Source of the DNA: Nothobranchius furzeri
Lineage: Eukaryota; Chordata; Actinopteri; Cyprinodontiformes; Nothobranchiidae
Direction of reading: 5' to 3'
DNA: 64,000 bases
Assembly: GCF_043380555.1 (NCBI RefSeq)
Contig: NC_091741.1
Coordinates: forward strand, 38,132,877 to 38,196,876
The notes under the pieces were generated by a model. The model ran no database searches and was not told the DNA's origin. It worked only from the letters and a program-made list of their open reading frames with translations. A program made the translations under genes and the position numbers. Positions 54,087-64,000 of this stretch are shown here, piece by piece; positions within the stretch are counted from its first letter, which is position 1; the number at the start of each line of letters is the position of its first letter.

Positions 54087-54339
54087 CGGCAGAGGCTTTC
54101 AAATGCTGTTTAAAATCGGAGTCAGGCAAATCTGTTCTCTGTTTAGTAAAACTATGTAAGCGGATCTGCTATGAGTAATTTCAATTTAAGAATCTTTATC
54201 CATGGATTTTCTGAAAAGTGTCATTTTGTTGGGGAACAATCAGCAGATTGCTGTTTGGATTCAGATAGAAAGATAAAAATTTGGAAAAAAGAAATTTACT
54301 CCAAAAATCCATGCCTTTACAGTAAAACAATTCAATCCA

Positions 54340-55758
54340 ATTCAATTCAAAAATACTTCATTAATCCCAGAGGGAAATTGATTGCTGTAGTAGCTCAGAA
54401 TAATAATAATAAGTCATCAAAGAGTTGTTGTATATTACAATGGCTGTTGGCAGGAAGGATCTCCAGTAGCGGTCAGTGTTGCAGCCAAACTGAAGAAGCC
54501 TCTGACTAAAGACACTCTTCCGTTGTCGGACAGTCTTGTGAAGAGAATGCTCAGGGTTGTCCATCATTTTCTTGATTCTCTGGAGAATCCTTCTTTGCAT
54601 TATCTCCTCCAGCGGTTCCACAGTCGTCCCCAGAACAGAACCAGGCTTTTTTATTAGGCTGTTGAGCCTTTTCAGGTCCCTGCTTCTGATGCTGCTACCC
54701 CAACAGACGAAGGCTGAAGAGATTACACTCTCAACAACAGACTTGTAGAAGATCTGCAGCATCTTGCTACAGACATTGAAGGACCTAAGCGTCCTCAAGA
54801 AGTGCAGTCTGCTGTGTCCCTTCTTGTAAACGGCTTCGCTGTTCTTTCTCCAGTCCAGTCTGTTGTCCAGGTGAACTCCAAGGTATTTGTATTCCTCAAC
54901 CACCTCCACTTCTTCTCCCATGATGGAAACAGTGTTTGACTCCACCCTGTTTCTTCTGAAGTCTAAAATCATCTCCTTTGTTTTGTTCACGTTCAAGGTC
55001 AGATGATTGTTTCCACACCATGCCACAAAGTGCTCCACCAGCTCTCTGTACTCATCTTCCTGTCCATCTCTGATACACCCGACAACTGCAGAGTCATCTG
55101 AGTATTTCTGAAGATGACAGGTCTCTGATTTGTACTGGAAGTCTGAGGTGTACAGGGTGAAAAGAAATGGTCATTTGACCATTTTCTCACAGTTCTTCTT
55201 GTCACAGGTTGCCCCTGAGCAAGTGGTTTGTATTCTGAGCAGAGAAAAACAAGATTGTGATCTGACTGTCCCAGAGGAGGTCTTGTTTTGGACATGTATG
55301 CATTCTTTACATTCGCATAACACAAATCCAATGTCTTGTTTTCTCTGGTGGAGCAGCTGATCTCACATTGCCCATTACGATCGATGGATCAGATGGTTTG
55401 AATTTCCTATTTCTCTGTCTCCGTTTTGCTCCCGCTCTGCACCCACGATTCTTGCGTTTTAGCTCATTTGGGATTTGTGGCTTCAGTTGAGGTATTATTT
55501 CAGCCTTTCCAAGCTGCTCCCGATTGTAAACCAACTTGTTGCCATGGTTACGCATCATAACAAATGCTCAAAAAGTGAAAAAATAGCTGTAAAAATCCTC
55601 CAAGCTTCACAGCACCAGAAACAGAAAAGTAAAATGTCCAAAAAAATACCGTTTTTCATGAGAAACTAGAAGAAAAAATGTCCAAGAAAAGGCAAAACGT
55701 ACATATTGTCAACAGAGCTACTCCAACATGTAGCCAGAGCAGCGCAGTTCCGGAAAGT
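54340..55758 (-). mobile_element. LINE, second copy in opposite orientation
   Basis: On the reverse strand it starts near 55758 with CCGGAACTGCGCTGCTC, encodes an endonuclease start (about 55558-55360) and an endonuclease C-terminal block (PPLGQSDHNLVFL). Then comes a 225-residue segment (55038-54361) of the reverse-transcriptase C-terminal half (HLTLNVNKTKEMILDFR, YKYLGVHLDNRLDW, VESVISSAFVCWGSS). Internal deletions remove the YADD active site. It is tail to tail with the forward copy, with 3' ends about 250 bp apart. Confidence 0.85.
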
Positions 55759-56104
55759 TCATGTTTCTTGGTTTTTCTCAGTATATTTGTTGAAAATTAA
55801 CAATAAAATATCTGCTACATGTTGTAAAAATTATGCCTTTTTGGCGCTTTGGGCTTTCCGTAGTGTTGATTTTTCATCCAATATGGCGTCAGCCGTGAAC
55901 GCGGTTAGCTAGTTTAGTTTTATTTAAATCTTAAATCGTTTTAGGCAAACATAAGATGCTTTTTCTGGGATTACTTTGACTTTTGTTCTTGTGTCTGTGC
56001 TGTTCGGTGGCCTATGTCTGGGTAAATGTAACGTTTTTGGTGAAAGATGACCTTTTCGTACGCGGACACACCGACACGGTTCCAGATACTGTAGAACCGG
56101 AGTC
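55759..56104 (+). promoter_or_regulatory. kics2: kics2 promoter and 5' UTR
   Basis: CCAATATGGCGTC (55879-55891) resembles a YY1-type initiator-region motif common at TATA-less housekeeping promoters. Its ATG (55883) opens a 9-codon upstream ORF ending TAG at 55912. No TATA box is evident. The LINE copy at 54340-55758 abuts this region. Confidence 0.45.
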
Positions 56105-56737
56105 ATGACGGAGGTGGAGGAGTTGCGGCCGGTCCCACGGGAGCGGGCTATCCTGGAGAGTTTCTTCACTCAGGTCGGGCTGCTGTCTTTTGACCGGGCC
56201 AAGGACTACGTGGAGAAGGAGAGGGACGCCAGCAAGAGCACCGGGGCTCTATGGGGCTCGCTGCTAGCCGCGTTGGCGCACCTGGCCGCCGCCGAGAAGG
56301 TCTACCATAACCTGACCTTCCTGGGACAGAAGATAGGTGAGGATGGCTCCTACCCTATGAGGGATTGGTTCTGTTTATGTCGCCGTAAATTAACCATATA
56401 TCTTTGTTGGGAAGGGCTCTGAAATTCTGTTACTAAAAATGAACTGATGCAGGTTTTCAGGGCCGATACCGATTTTATCTGTTTAATCATTGAGAGCGAC
56501 AGAGTCTAGTAAATGCTTAAACAATTAGAGAATTAAAAGGTCATACATCATGCAACATCCACTGTTAAAGCTTTTGAATATGTTATACAGATATTGCATC
56601 ATTAAAAACACCCCAAATCGATTTTTGGCTTCACGAGTGCATTTTCCCGTCACAGCTGCAAATCCCCTGCTGGTCTGCCCAGCTGCTGCAAAAGCCTGGA
56701 TGAGGCACGGTTGCGTCATCATAGGCGCTTACACAGT

Positions 56738-56771
<34 letters not shown>

Positions 56772-59700
56772 GCTTTATTTATAAAGCGCCTTCCGCAACC
56801 CTGTCAGGAAGCCCAAGGCGCTGAACACTGTACAGTACACAGTGGCGTCGGTACGGTACTGTTACAAACCCATGTGTGGCTCGCTAGGAGACTGAGGGCT
56901 TGCAACATAAAAGGGAGACGAGTCAGTGCAGTTAAAAATAATAATGATAATTTTCTTAGATAAAACAACTCAGTAAAGGTCAAAACAAACTCAGGATTAT
57001 TTCAGGGCAAAATCCAGAAAACCTAAAACGACCAACAAAGGACGGAAAAGGGAAGAAATTAGCATAACAATAATATTCATATTAATAATAATAATAATAA
57101 TAATATTAATTGAAACCCAAACAGTCAGGACTTGAACCCAAGGGCTGAAAACACCCTGTAGAGAAATCCCCAAAAGAGTGGTTAAGGTACAAACATCAAA
57201 ACCACTAGTCCATGGATAAAGTAAGTCTTTATCAGAAGCCCAGGCTATTTCCTGGTAGCGAGGCTGTTCCTCCAGTTCAAGAGTCAAATGGCTTTGCACA
57301 AAAATCCGAGAGCTGGGAGTTCCATCCATCCATTTTCTGAACCCGCCTTGTCCACGCAGGGTCGGGGGGGGGGGGGGGGGGCTGGTGCCCTTCTCCAGCG
57401 GTCAACGGGCAATCAGGCGGGGTACACCCTGGACAGAGAGCCAGTCCGTCGCAGGGCAACACAAAGACACACACACACACACCTAAGAACAATGTAGACA
57501 GACCAATTAACCTAACAGTCATGTTTCGGACTGTGGGAGGATGCTGGAGAACCCGGAGAGAACCCACGCATGCACAGGGAGAACATGCAAACTCCATGCA
57601 GAAACATCCCAGGCCAGAATCCACTGCGCCACTGTGCAGCCCGAGCTGGGAGTTCATTGATACAAACAGTACTTTCATCGGAACTGTTCGAAATCACAAG
57701 AGGCTTTAAAATGGAACCCTTATACTCATCCACTCTTGACGATCCAGGTACAGGCTTAGGATCGCACTCCCGAATGCCAGTTTCAGGTCACAGGTCCGGG
57801 ACAGGTCTCCTCCCAGTTCGGCTCGGCTCAGCTGCTTGTAGCTCCCAGCCGGGCTCCTCTGGATCCATCCAGCGTGAGTCTTAAGCGATTCCCATCAGTT
57901 CTCCGCCCGCTCCTTGGCCGATCCCTCTCCAGCGCTCAACCGACCTTTTAACAGTTTCTCAGGCTCTGTCGTCCTTCTCTCTCGGGCTTTTAACGGCTCA
58001 GTCTTCCTCCACCTCTCACGTCTGCGACGTTCGCAGTCTCACTCGTCAGTCTTAGCTTTTCCCCATCTCCTCCTGACGAGTCTGTGAGCTCCCTCTTTTA
58101 CCGCGTTCTCATCGGTGAAATGTGGAGCACCTGTGCGTTCCAGCAGGTGTGGGCAGAGCCACCAGGACTCCATACCAGCTCTAAGCTGGCCAGAGGGCTG
58201 CCAACCGTAACAGGGACCGTAATGTGGTTTAACACACAGGTCAGGAACCAACGGCGTTTTCCGTTCTGATTTTTTTCAGACCTCCTCCCCAGCAGTCCGA
58301 CTAGGACCGAGGTGACACTACGGACATCTCAGTAGTGCCATCGGTTCTATTTTATCATGTTTTTTGGGCCTGTTGTTGCTCTGGAAGGTGTAAGATGGCA
58401 TGATACAGGCCCTTTAAGGTTTATTAGCACTGTTGCACATGAGTTAGAATAAACAAACACCTTCACATCTATCATGTTTGTTTCGCTTCAGGTGGTCAAT
58501 CCTTCTTCAGTCGCAAGGACTCCATCCGCACCGTCTACACCTCCCTGTACAACGAGCTGAAGAAGGTGGTGACGATGGGTCGCCACAGCCAGCCGAGCTC
58601 TTCCTCCAACTCTTCCTCGTCCTACCTGGAGGACCTGCTGTCTCACCTATCAGAGCAGCTCTGCCACTTCACCCAGGCCCGTATGGAGATGGCTGACGTG
58701 TACGAGAAGCTGCACTTGCTGGGAAGCCAAAAGAGCATCAACTCGGAGGAGCTGGTGGCCACGCTGGAGTCAGTCCTGCACAAATACAGCTCCAAGTGAG
58801 TCGGTGAGGTCCAGAAATGCTGCTTCCTGCCCCAGATCACCTTACAGGAAACTCTCTGAAGTTATTCTGCAATCAGTTCCACCCTGAAAGCAGTAGAAGT
58901 GGTTTACTTTACGCTAGGGCTGCACAATATATCGAAAAATTATCGTCATCGCGATAACAGGACGTGCGATAGGCCCATCGCAAAGCACGTCAAAAACAGC
59001 GATAAATGTTTGGTTCAAACATTTTGTAAACCAGCTCTGTTTTTTACGTGGAAGTATTATTTGACCAATCAAATGTAGTCCTTCTGATATGCGGCCAATC
59101 AGATGGGTCCGTTCACGTAATACGCCCGCCCCCTACATAGACCCTTTTGGAAAGCAACACCCGAACAGAGTTAGCGGCGCCGTTCCCTTGTTCGTCATGC
59201 TGGCTCAGATTAACGAACGCACTTTGTGCTGAGGTTTCTGGATTCAGCGCTGCTTTCAAACGTGAACGTGAGTCCGCTCGGTGTCGTTAATCATTTTTAC
59301 CGGGTTGACTCCGACACGTGCCGGTGAACCAACCCACCTTCATGTCGCTAGTGTTAGCCCCGGGCTCCGGTTAGCTTCCAGCTAAAAGGCTACAGCACTC
59401 TCCTCCCATTCCCACCCTGCTAAAGAGGGCCTGGAAAAGTTCCCCCACACATCAAAGTGATTTTTCATTCATGAGCTTTTATAACCTTGTTAATCAGGAT
59501 AGTTGATTTGCTGCTGCACATAAACTGTCAGTCAGAAGCTCTGCTAGCCGGTTGTCTTAGAGGAGCTAGTTCAATTAGTTAGCTTGTATCAGAATCATAG
59601 TTGCAGTTTCATCATCTGAGCTGCTTTTTAAGATCTAGGTAAACTTGTTCAATTTGGGGTTAAAAACAAACATTTTCACATATTTTCCATGTAGTTTTTT

Positions 59701-62484
59701 TGCCTCTTCTGAAAGGTAGACAATTGTTTTTCTCTTTCCCTCAGAAAATCTTAATATTCTCCTAGTTTGGCCCAGCACAGTTCACTTCCCAATTACAGCA
59801 ACAGCCTTATATCATAACCACATAAGTGGAGAAAATGTTCAGTAGCAATGAGACAATTTACTGTTGCATTTAAGTGATGTTAACTATTATTTAACATTTA
59901 AACTTGCTTTCTGATTATTTTTATTTATTCTAAAAAACCCTGGTAAGGGATGTTTTTCTGTATTTGGAGCATCAGAAAAAGTTTTATGGTGGAGGTGATG
60001 TTTTAAAGTCACTGAGACACTGCATGCATGCAGTTTGTTGTTTTGCTGCTAATACAGTAGCAGGTGCAGCTGCTAATACAGTAGCAGGTGCAGCTGCTAA
60101 TACAGTAGCAGGTGCAGCTGCTAATACAGTAGCAGGTACAGCTGCTAATACAGTAGCAGGTGCAGCTGCTAATACAGTAGCAGGTGCAGCTGCTAATACA
60201 GTAGCAGGTGCAGCTGCTAATACAGTAGCAGGTACAGCTGCTAATACAGTAGCAGGTGCAGCTGCTAATACAGTAGCAGGTACAGCTGCTAATACAGTAG
60301 CAGGTGCAGCTGCTAATACAGTAGCAGGTGCAGCTGCTAATACAGTAGCAAGTGCAGCTGCTAATACAGTAGCAGGTGCAGCTGCTAATACAGTAGCAGG
60401 TACAGCTGCTAATACAGTAGCAGGTGCAGCTGCTAATACAGTAGCGGGCGCAGCCGCTAATACAGTTGCGGGTGCAGCCGCTAATACAGTAGCGGGCGCA
60501 GCCGCTAATACAGTAGCGGGTGCAGCCGCTAATACAGTAGCAAGTGCAGCCGCTAATACAGTAGCAGGTGCAGCCGCTAATACAGTAGCGGGCGCAGCCG
60601 CTAATACAGTAGCGGGCGCAGCCGCTAATACAGTAGCGGGCGCAGCCGCTAATACAGTAGCAGGCGCAGCCGCTAATACAGTAGCAGGTGCAGCCGCTAA
60701 TACAGTAGCGGGCGCAGCCGCTAATACAGTAGCGGGCGCAGCCGCTAATACAGTAGCGGGTGCAGCCGCTAATACAGTAGCAGGCGCAGCCGCTAATACA
60801 GTAGCAGGTGCAGCCGCTAATACAGTAGCAGGTGCAGCCGCTAATACAGTAGCAGGTGCAGCCGCTAATACAGTAGCAGGTGCAGCCGCTAATACAGTAG
60901 CAGGTGCAGCTGCTAATACAGTAGCAGGTGCAGCTGCTAATACAGTAGCAGGTACAGCTGCATATTTCTGCAATAAAAATGTTATGTTGTAATGGAATTC
61001 ATGCATTAGTTTTTGTTTGCTTTGAACCCAGAGCAGCCGTCACACGCCAGACGACATCAACACTGCATACTTTAGTATTTGTTAATTTATCGTGACTAAT
61101 ATCGATATTGCAATATTAAGCACTGTTATCGAATATCGCAGGTTTTCCTAATATCGTGTAGCCCTACTTTACGCTTATTTCTGTCCAAATCCATAGAAGT
61201 GTCAGGTATTAGCTGGACTCTTTGATTTTAAAGGTGGACATTTAGCATAAAAAGAACCCAAATAAAGGTTTGATACAGTTTGTTTTGATAAACTGCTGAA
61301 CTTCACAGTTTCTAAAAATAAGATAGTAGAACAAAGTAAAGATGAGCGACACATTCAGGCTGTTGGAGGAAAACTTTCTGCTTAATCCGACAAAAACTGG
61401 ATTCTAGTTTCTCCTCAGAGACACGTCAGCAGAACGGTGTGTGTGTGTGTGCGTGTGTGTGTGAGAGCTGCTCACACAGTATCAGTCTGAGCTGAAGGGT
61501 GGAAATGAGGAACGTTCTGGAGCTAAATCCAGTTTGGTTCTGAGAATCTCCATCTGAGCGTCGTTAGCTCCTGTGTTTGAATCCAGGTTTTATCAGCTGT
61601 TTCGAACTGAACCTTTCTGTTGCTGTTGGATCCGACTGGTTAGACTTCTCACCTTCGCCTCCAGGTTCCATCACCCCATCCTGGGCCGGGTGGAGGAGGT
61701 TTTCCAGACGGAAGTGGATGTGGTTACCCAGCTAGTGCGCTGCCAGGCCCAGGTGTCGGAGTGGCGCTTCCTGCCTGCTCTGCTGAGCCTCCACAGCTCC
61801 CACTCTAAACTCACCGCCTGGGCTCAGCTGTTCCAGAAGCAGAAAGAAACCCGGAAGCATCTGTTTGGAGGCCAGTCCCAGAAGGCCGTGCAGCCGCCTC
61901 ATCTTTACGTCTGGCTGCAGCGGTTCCACGCGGTGCTGCTCGCCAAATTCAGCTTCTATTTCCACGAAGCTTTGAGCCGGCAGACGACTCCGGCCGACAT
62001 GAGGACGCTGACTGCTCGCACTACCCCCGACTACTACGGAAAGATCTCCGGCTTCATCCGTAGACACGATGCCAGCAACGTGTCGCTGGTGTTTGACAAC
62101 CGTGGCTCAGAGAGCTTCCAGGGTCACGGGTATCACCACCCACAGTCGTACCGGGAGGCGCCGAAAGGGGTGGAGCAGTTCCCTGCCGTGGTTTCGCTGC
62201 CATCGGGCGAGAGACCGCTCACGCACTGGCCAAACGTCATCATGATGATGAGTGACCGCGCTGCCGAACTCAACACCCTGGACAAAGTGGTTCAGTTCTA
62301 TGATGACAAAGTCCAGAGCACCTACTACCTCTCGCGGCCCGAACCACACTTCACTCTGGTGGTGATCTTTGACGGCAGGAAGTCCGAGAAGGACCAGCAC
62401 ATCACCGCCTTCCTGCAGGAGATCTCCAGCTCACTCCGAAACTCCAAACCATTCAGCATCCTCAAACCGGGGTCAAAGGGCTGA
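56105..62484 (+). CDS. kics2: KICS2 (C12orf66), KICSTOR complex subunit
   Basis: KICS2 is one of the four KICSTOR subunits (with KPTN, ITFG2 and SZT2) that tether GATOR1 to lysosomes and allow amino-acid or glucose withdrawal to inhibit mTORC1. Coding exons: 56105-56336, 58492-58795 and 61665-62484 (stop TGA). Phases join and give 451 residues, near the human length (about 445). The protein is a single DUF2003-type domain. Diagnostic blocks are KDYVEKERDASKSTGALWGS and LLAALAHLAAAEKVYH in exon 1, GGQSFFSRKDSIRTVYTSLY and LLSHLSEQLCHFTQARMEMA in exon 2, and FHHPILGRVEEVF, KHLFGGQSQKAVQPPHLYVW, AKFSFYFHEALSRQTTPADM, NRGSESFQGHGYHHPQSYRE and the terminal LKPGSKG in exon 3. A Ser-rich insert (SSSSNSSSS) sits near residue 108. 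Intron 2 carries a hAT-like element with a minisatellite. The start is the ATG that aligns with the mammalian N-terminus. Confidence 0.95.
56743..56850 (-). repeat. LINE-like 3' tail in kics2 intron 1
   Basis: A (TCAA)n tract is followed by aagctttatttataaagcgcc, the reverse complement of the ...ataaagcttTGATTGA tail style of fish LINEs and SINEs. The rest of the element is not apparent. Confidence 0.5.
57318..57650 (-). repeat. Widespread teleost interspersed repeat, reverse orientation
   Basis: On the reverse strand it reads gggctgcacagtggcgcagtg, ggagtttgcatgttctccct, ttaattggtctgtctacat and accccgcctgattgcc, and ends ggatggatgga. This layout (tRNA-like head, 'header text' body, GGAT tail) is a common fish SINE-like repeat. 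It contains an 18 bp G run (57364-57381). Confidence 0.7.
57651..58491. other. kics2 intron 1, remainder
   Basis: G+C-rich, pyrimidine-rich sequence (about 57860-58080) of unknown nature. No exon with sensible coding content was found. Confidence 0.35.
58915..61166. mobile_element. hAT-like non-autonomous element in kics2 intron 2
   Basis: It begins TAGGGCTGCACAATATATCG and ends AATATCGTGTAGCCCTA, with further ATCG-rich sub-terminal repeats. Identical octamers CTTTACGC flank it (58907-58914 and 61167-61174), a perfect 8 bp hAT target-site duplication. The element is 2252 bp. It has no transposase. About 40 percent of it is a 24 bp minisatellite. Confidence 0.92.
60045..60960. repeat. 24 bp minisatellite, about 38 copies
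   Basis: The unit is GCTGCTAATACAG followed by TAGCAGGTGCA, repeated head to tail without spacers. Each unit contains a 6 bp inverted repeat (CTGCTA, six-base loop ATACAG, TAGCAG), and each junction forms the palindrome GCAGCTGC. Units in the middle and right part carry CpG versions (CCGCTA and/or TAGCGG). Since 24 is a multiple of three and the unit lacks stops on either strand, both strands are open for about 340 codons (AANTVAGA forward, AAPATVLA reverse). Confidence 0.95.
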
Positions 62485-62628
62485 GCTCAGCAGGAAGCTG
62501 GAGTTCTGGACCTCAGCCTTTAGTGGTTCAACAGAACCTTCCAGACCAAAGACACGAAAACCATTCTGAATCAGAACCAACGGAACCGAGCAGATTAATT
62601 CCTGCGTGTCAAATCATTTTTAATTATC

Positions 62629-62634
62629 AATAAA
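62629..62634 (+). terminator. kics2: kics2 polyadenylation signal
   Basis: A canonical AATAAA lies 145 bases after the kics2 stop, followed by a T/TG-rich stretch (gtcagctttttatttgtctt). This is the nearest good signal. Confidence 0.6.
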
Positions 62635-62884
62635 AAAATTGTCAGCTTTTTATTTGTCTTTTGTTGCTTTTGATGAAAATAAAATACATTTTTGAGATTA
62701 ACAACTTCATTTTGTGGAGCCTCAGATTTTTTGTTACATTCTTTAATAAATACGAATTTATTCAAAACCCTGGCAGCTTTATTTCTATAGAAACGTTCAA
62801 ACACAAAAGCAGTTAACTAATAAGCGGAAGTAAACAGAAGGATGATTGGTAGGTGGCGCATTCGCACCGACCAGAGCAGATGCG

Positions 62885-62995
62885 CTATAAAGCCACTCCT
62901 CCAGGGGGCGCTGTAGGCTAACGTGTAACTTCCTGCAGAGGCTGAGCTACTTAACTGGTCTAGTTGTGGGAATGTGGCAGAATCACACCGGTCTG
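62885..62995 (+). promoter_or_regulatory. CTCF-like motif, TATA-like box and possible first exon of a further gene
   Basis: CTATAAAG lies at 62885-62892, and CCAGGGGGCGCTG (62901-62913) is a strong match to the CTCF core in forward orientation. An ATG at 62972 opens MWQNHTGL, which runs into a consensus-like donor GTAAGC at 62996. This may be the 5' end of the next gene on the + strand. The encoded peptide is too short to identify. Confidence 0.3.
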
Positions 62996-63392
62996 GTAAG
63001 CAGACTCATTTTATGACATAGAACAAGATATTTTTTACACAGTTTAGCCCTAAAGTGTCTTAATTATATCAACGTGTGCACGAGTCACTAATGCTAACAC
63101 TAGCTAAAAACAGGAACAAGTAGAGGTGTGACGTTTTAATTGTCTTCCGTAACAGGCTCACAGGGTTTGATTCAACACGCAACACTTTATTTAATGTTGC
63201 TCTTGAATTTAGTTGCTACGTTTTCACTTTCCATGCTAAAGGACCAGACTGACGAGCTAACGGCTAGCTTCAGCAGCTATTTAAATGGCACGTTTTTATT
63301 TTGAAAGGCAGTTTTGGCCATTATTTAGTGTGACTGTGTAACAAACCATTCTTTTGCCCTAAAACTCTTAAACCCATGTAATTTGTGTTTAG

Positions 63393-63433
63393 TTAAAGAG
63401 CAAGTCACCCCAAACTTCTTTATGCTCATAAAC
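63393..63433 (+). repeat. TTAA-type MITE, copy 5, left end only
   Basis: TTAAAGAGCAAGTCACCCC starts at 63393, as in the other copies. Similarity stops after about 40 bases, where another repeat begins. Confidence 0.7.
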
Positions 63434-64000
63434 CAGGGGTGTCAAACTCAAACTCACACGGGGCCGAAATGAAACTCTGGGACGGAGTCGAGGGCCAAAC
63501 TTAATATTTTTTGAAAAAGTGACGGCAAATTTGCACATTTTCTTTATCAACATAAATGCAATTTTGAACCTTTAAATTTGGAAACAAACTTATTTCTGCA
63601 TTAACACTGAATGTGAAATAACCAAATTACACACGAACAAGTCAGTTTTAAATAAAAGGCATCAGTGGTATTCATTACTTGTGGTATAATCAGCATTTTT
63701 AAAATCTTTAAATCTTTTCTCACGGAACAACAACAAAATAAAAATATCATTTTATCTTAAATGAAAATGCAACATCTCACCTGTTAACTTTCATGTTTTG
63801 GAGCAGAAAAAAGAGCATAAAACCAACATATTTAAAGCTCAGTTTGCTCCACTGGTTTACTGTGATGCTCACCTGTTCCAGCCAGATACCTGCATCATGG
63901 GGTTGATCTGAGCTGAGGAGGAGACTCCTGTTGTTTTGTTCATCTTCATCATAATAACGACAACATTAGATGACAACAGGTGCTCACATAGGTTTGTGCT
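63434..64000 (+). repeat. hAT-like repeat, left end, continues beyond the window
   Basis: CAGGGGTGTCAAACTCAAAC followed by a gggccgaaatgaaactctgg motif and an AT-rich interior is a frequent fish hAT-like repeat end. The right end is not visible before position 64000. Confidence 0.55.

Noticed and set aside
47179..56105. tmem19 and kics2 sharing a bidirectional promoter
   Set aside because: They are divergent but their first exons are about 7.8 kb apart, separated by several transposons.
60045..60960. CRISPR-like array
   Set aside because: Repeats are directly contiguous with no unique spacers, and the DNA is from a vertebrate. It is a minisatellite.
59964..61006. 340-codon ORFs on both strands (AANTVAGA and AAPATVLA repeats) as real genes
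   Set aside because: They arise because the 24 bp unit is a multiple of three and lacks stops. They lie in an intron inside a non-autonomous transposon, with no conserved non-repeat part.

Overview
The window is nuclear DNA of a ray-finned fish, most likely a percomorph teleost. The evidence is five vertebrate genes split by compact introns with GT-AG splice sites, dense CA/GT and GGAT microsatellites, and many teleost-style transposons (hAT-like and piggyBac-like MITEs, a Tc1/mariner, L2-type LINEs, tRNA-derived SINEs). I cannot name the species.

Layout. (1) 1-9983, + strand: the 3' end of upf2 (nonsense-mediated decay), represented by its last three coding exons; its introns hold hAT-like, MITE, SINE and LINE copies. 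(2) 9984-20000: upf2 3' UTR, repeats, a 370 bp foldback and a 660 bp CA/CATA microsatellite. (3) 20001-25573, - strand: complete proser2, convergent with upf2, as I recall for the human 10p14 pair. (4) 26.9-29.6 kb: probable proser2 5' exon, a dead Tc1/mariner (27254-28821), CTCF-like motifs and a possible rab3ip 5' exon. (5) 33706-41372, + strand: complete rab3ip (Rab8 exchange factor), whose last intron holds hAT-like elements. (6) 44386-47179, - strand: complete tmem19. (7) 48.2-55.8 kb: a gene desert with nested MITEs and two LINE copies placed tail to tail. (8) 56105-62484, + strand: complete kics2 (KICSTOR subunit), whose second intron contains a hAT-like element with a perfect 8 bp target-site duplication and a 38-copy, 24 bp minisatellite. 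(9) 62.5-64 kb: a CTCF-like motif, a TATA-like box and a possible first exon of another gene, then repeats.

The genes do not form one pathway: mRNA surveillance (upf2), a poorly characterised Pro/Ser-rich protein (proser2), membrane traffic and ciliogenesis (rab3ip), a multi-pass membrane protein (tmem19), and lysosomal amino-acid signalling to mTORC1 (kics2). From memory, human orthologues of the first two are on chromosome 10p14 and the other three on 12q, so the proser2/rab3ip interval looks like a synteny junction.

I found no new multi-gene system. The most interesting items are the ambidextrous hairpin-forming minisatellite inside a hAT element, a candidate in-frame 24-nt microexon in rab3ip, TG/CA repeats abutting rab3ip splice sites, a long foldback at 16.5 kb, a DD37E (not DD34E) transposase relic, a recurrent TTAA-flanked MITE family, and upstream ORFs in several 5' leaders.
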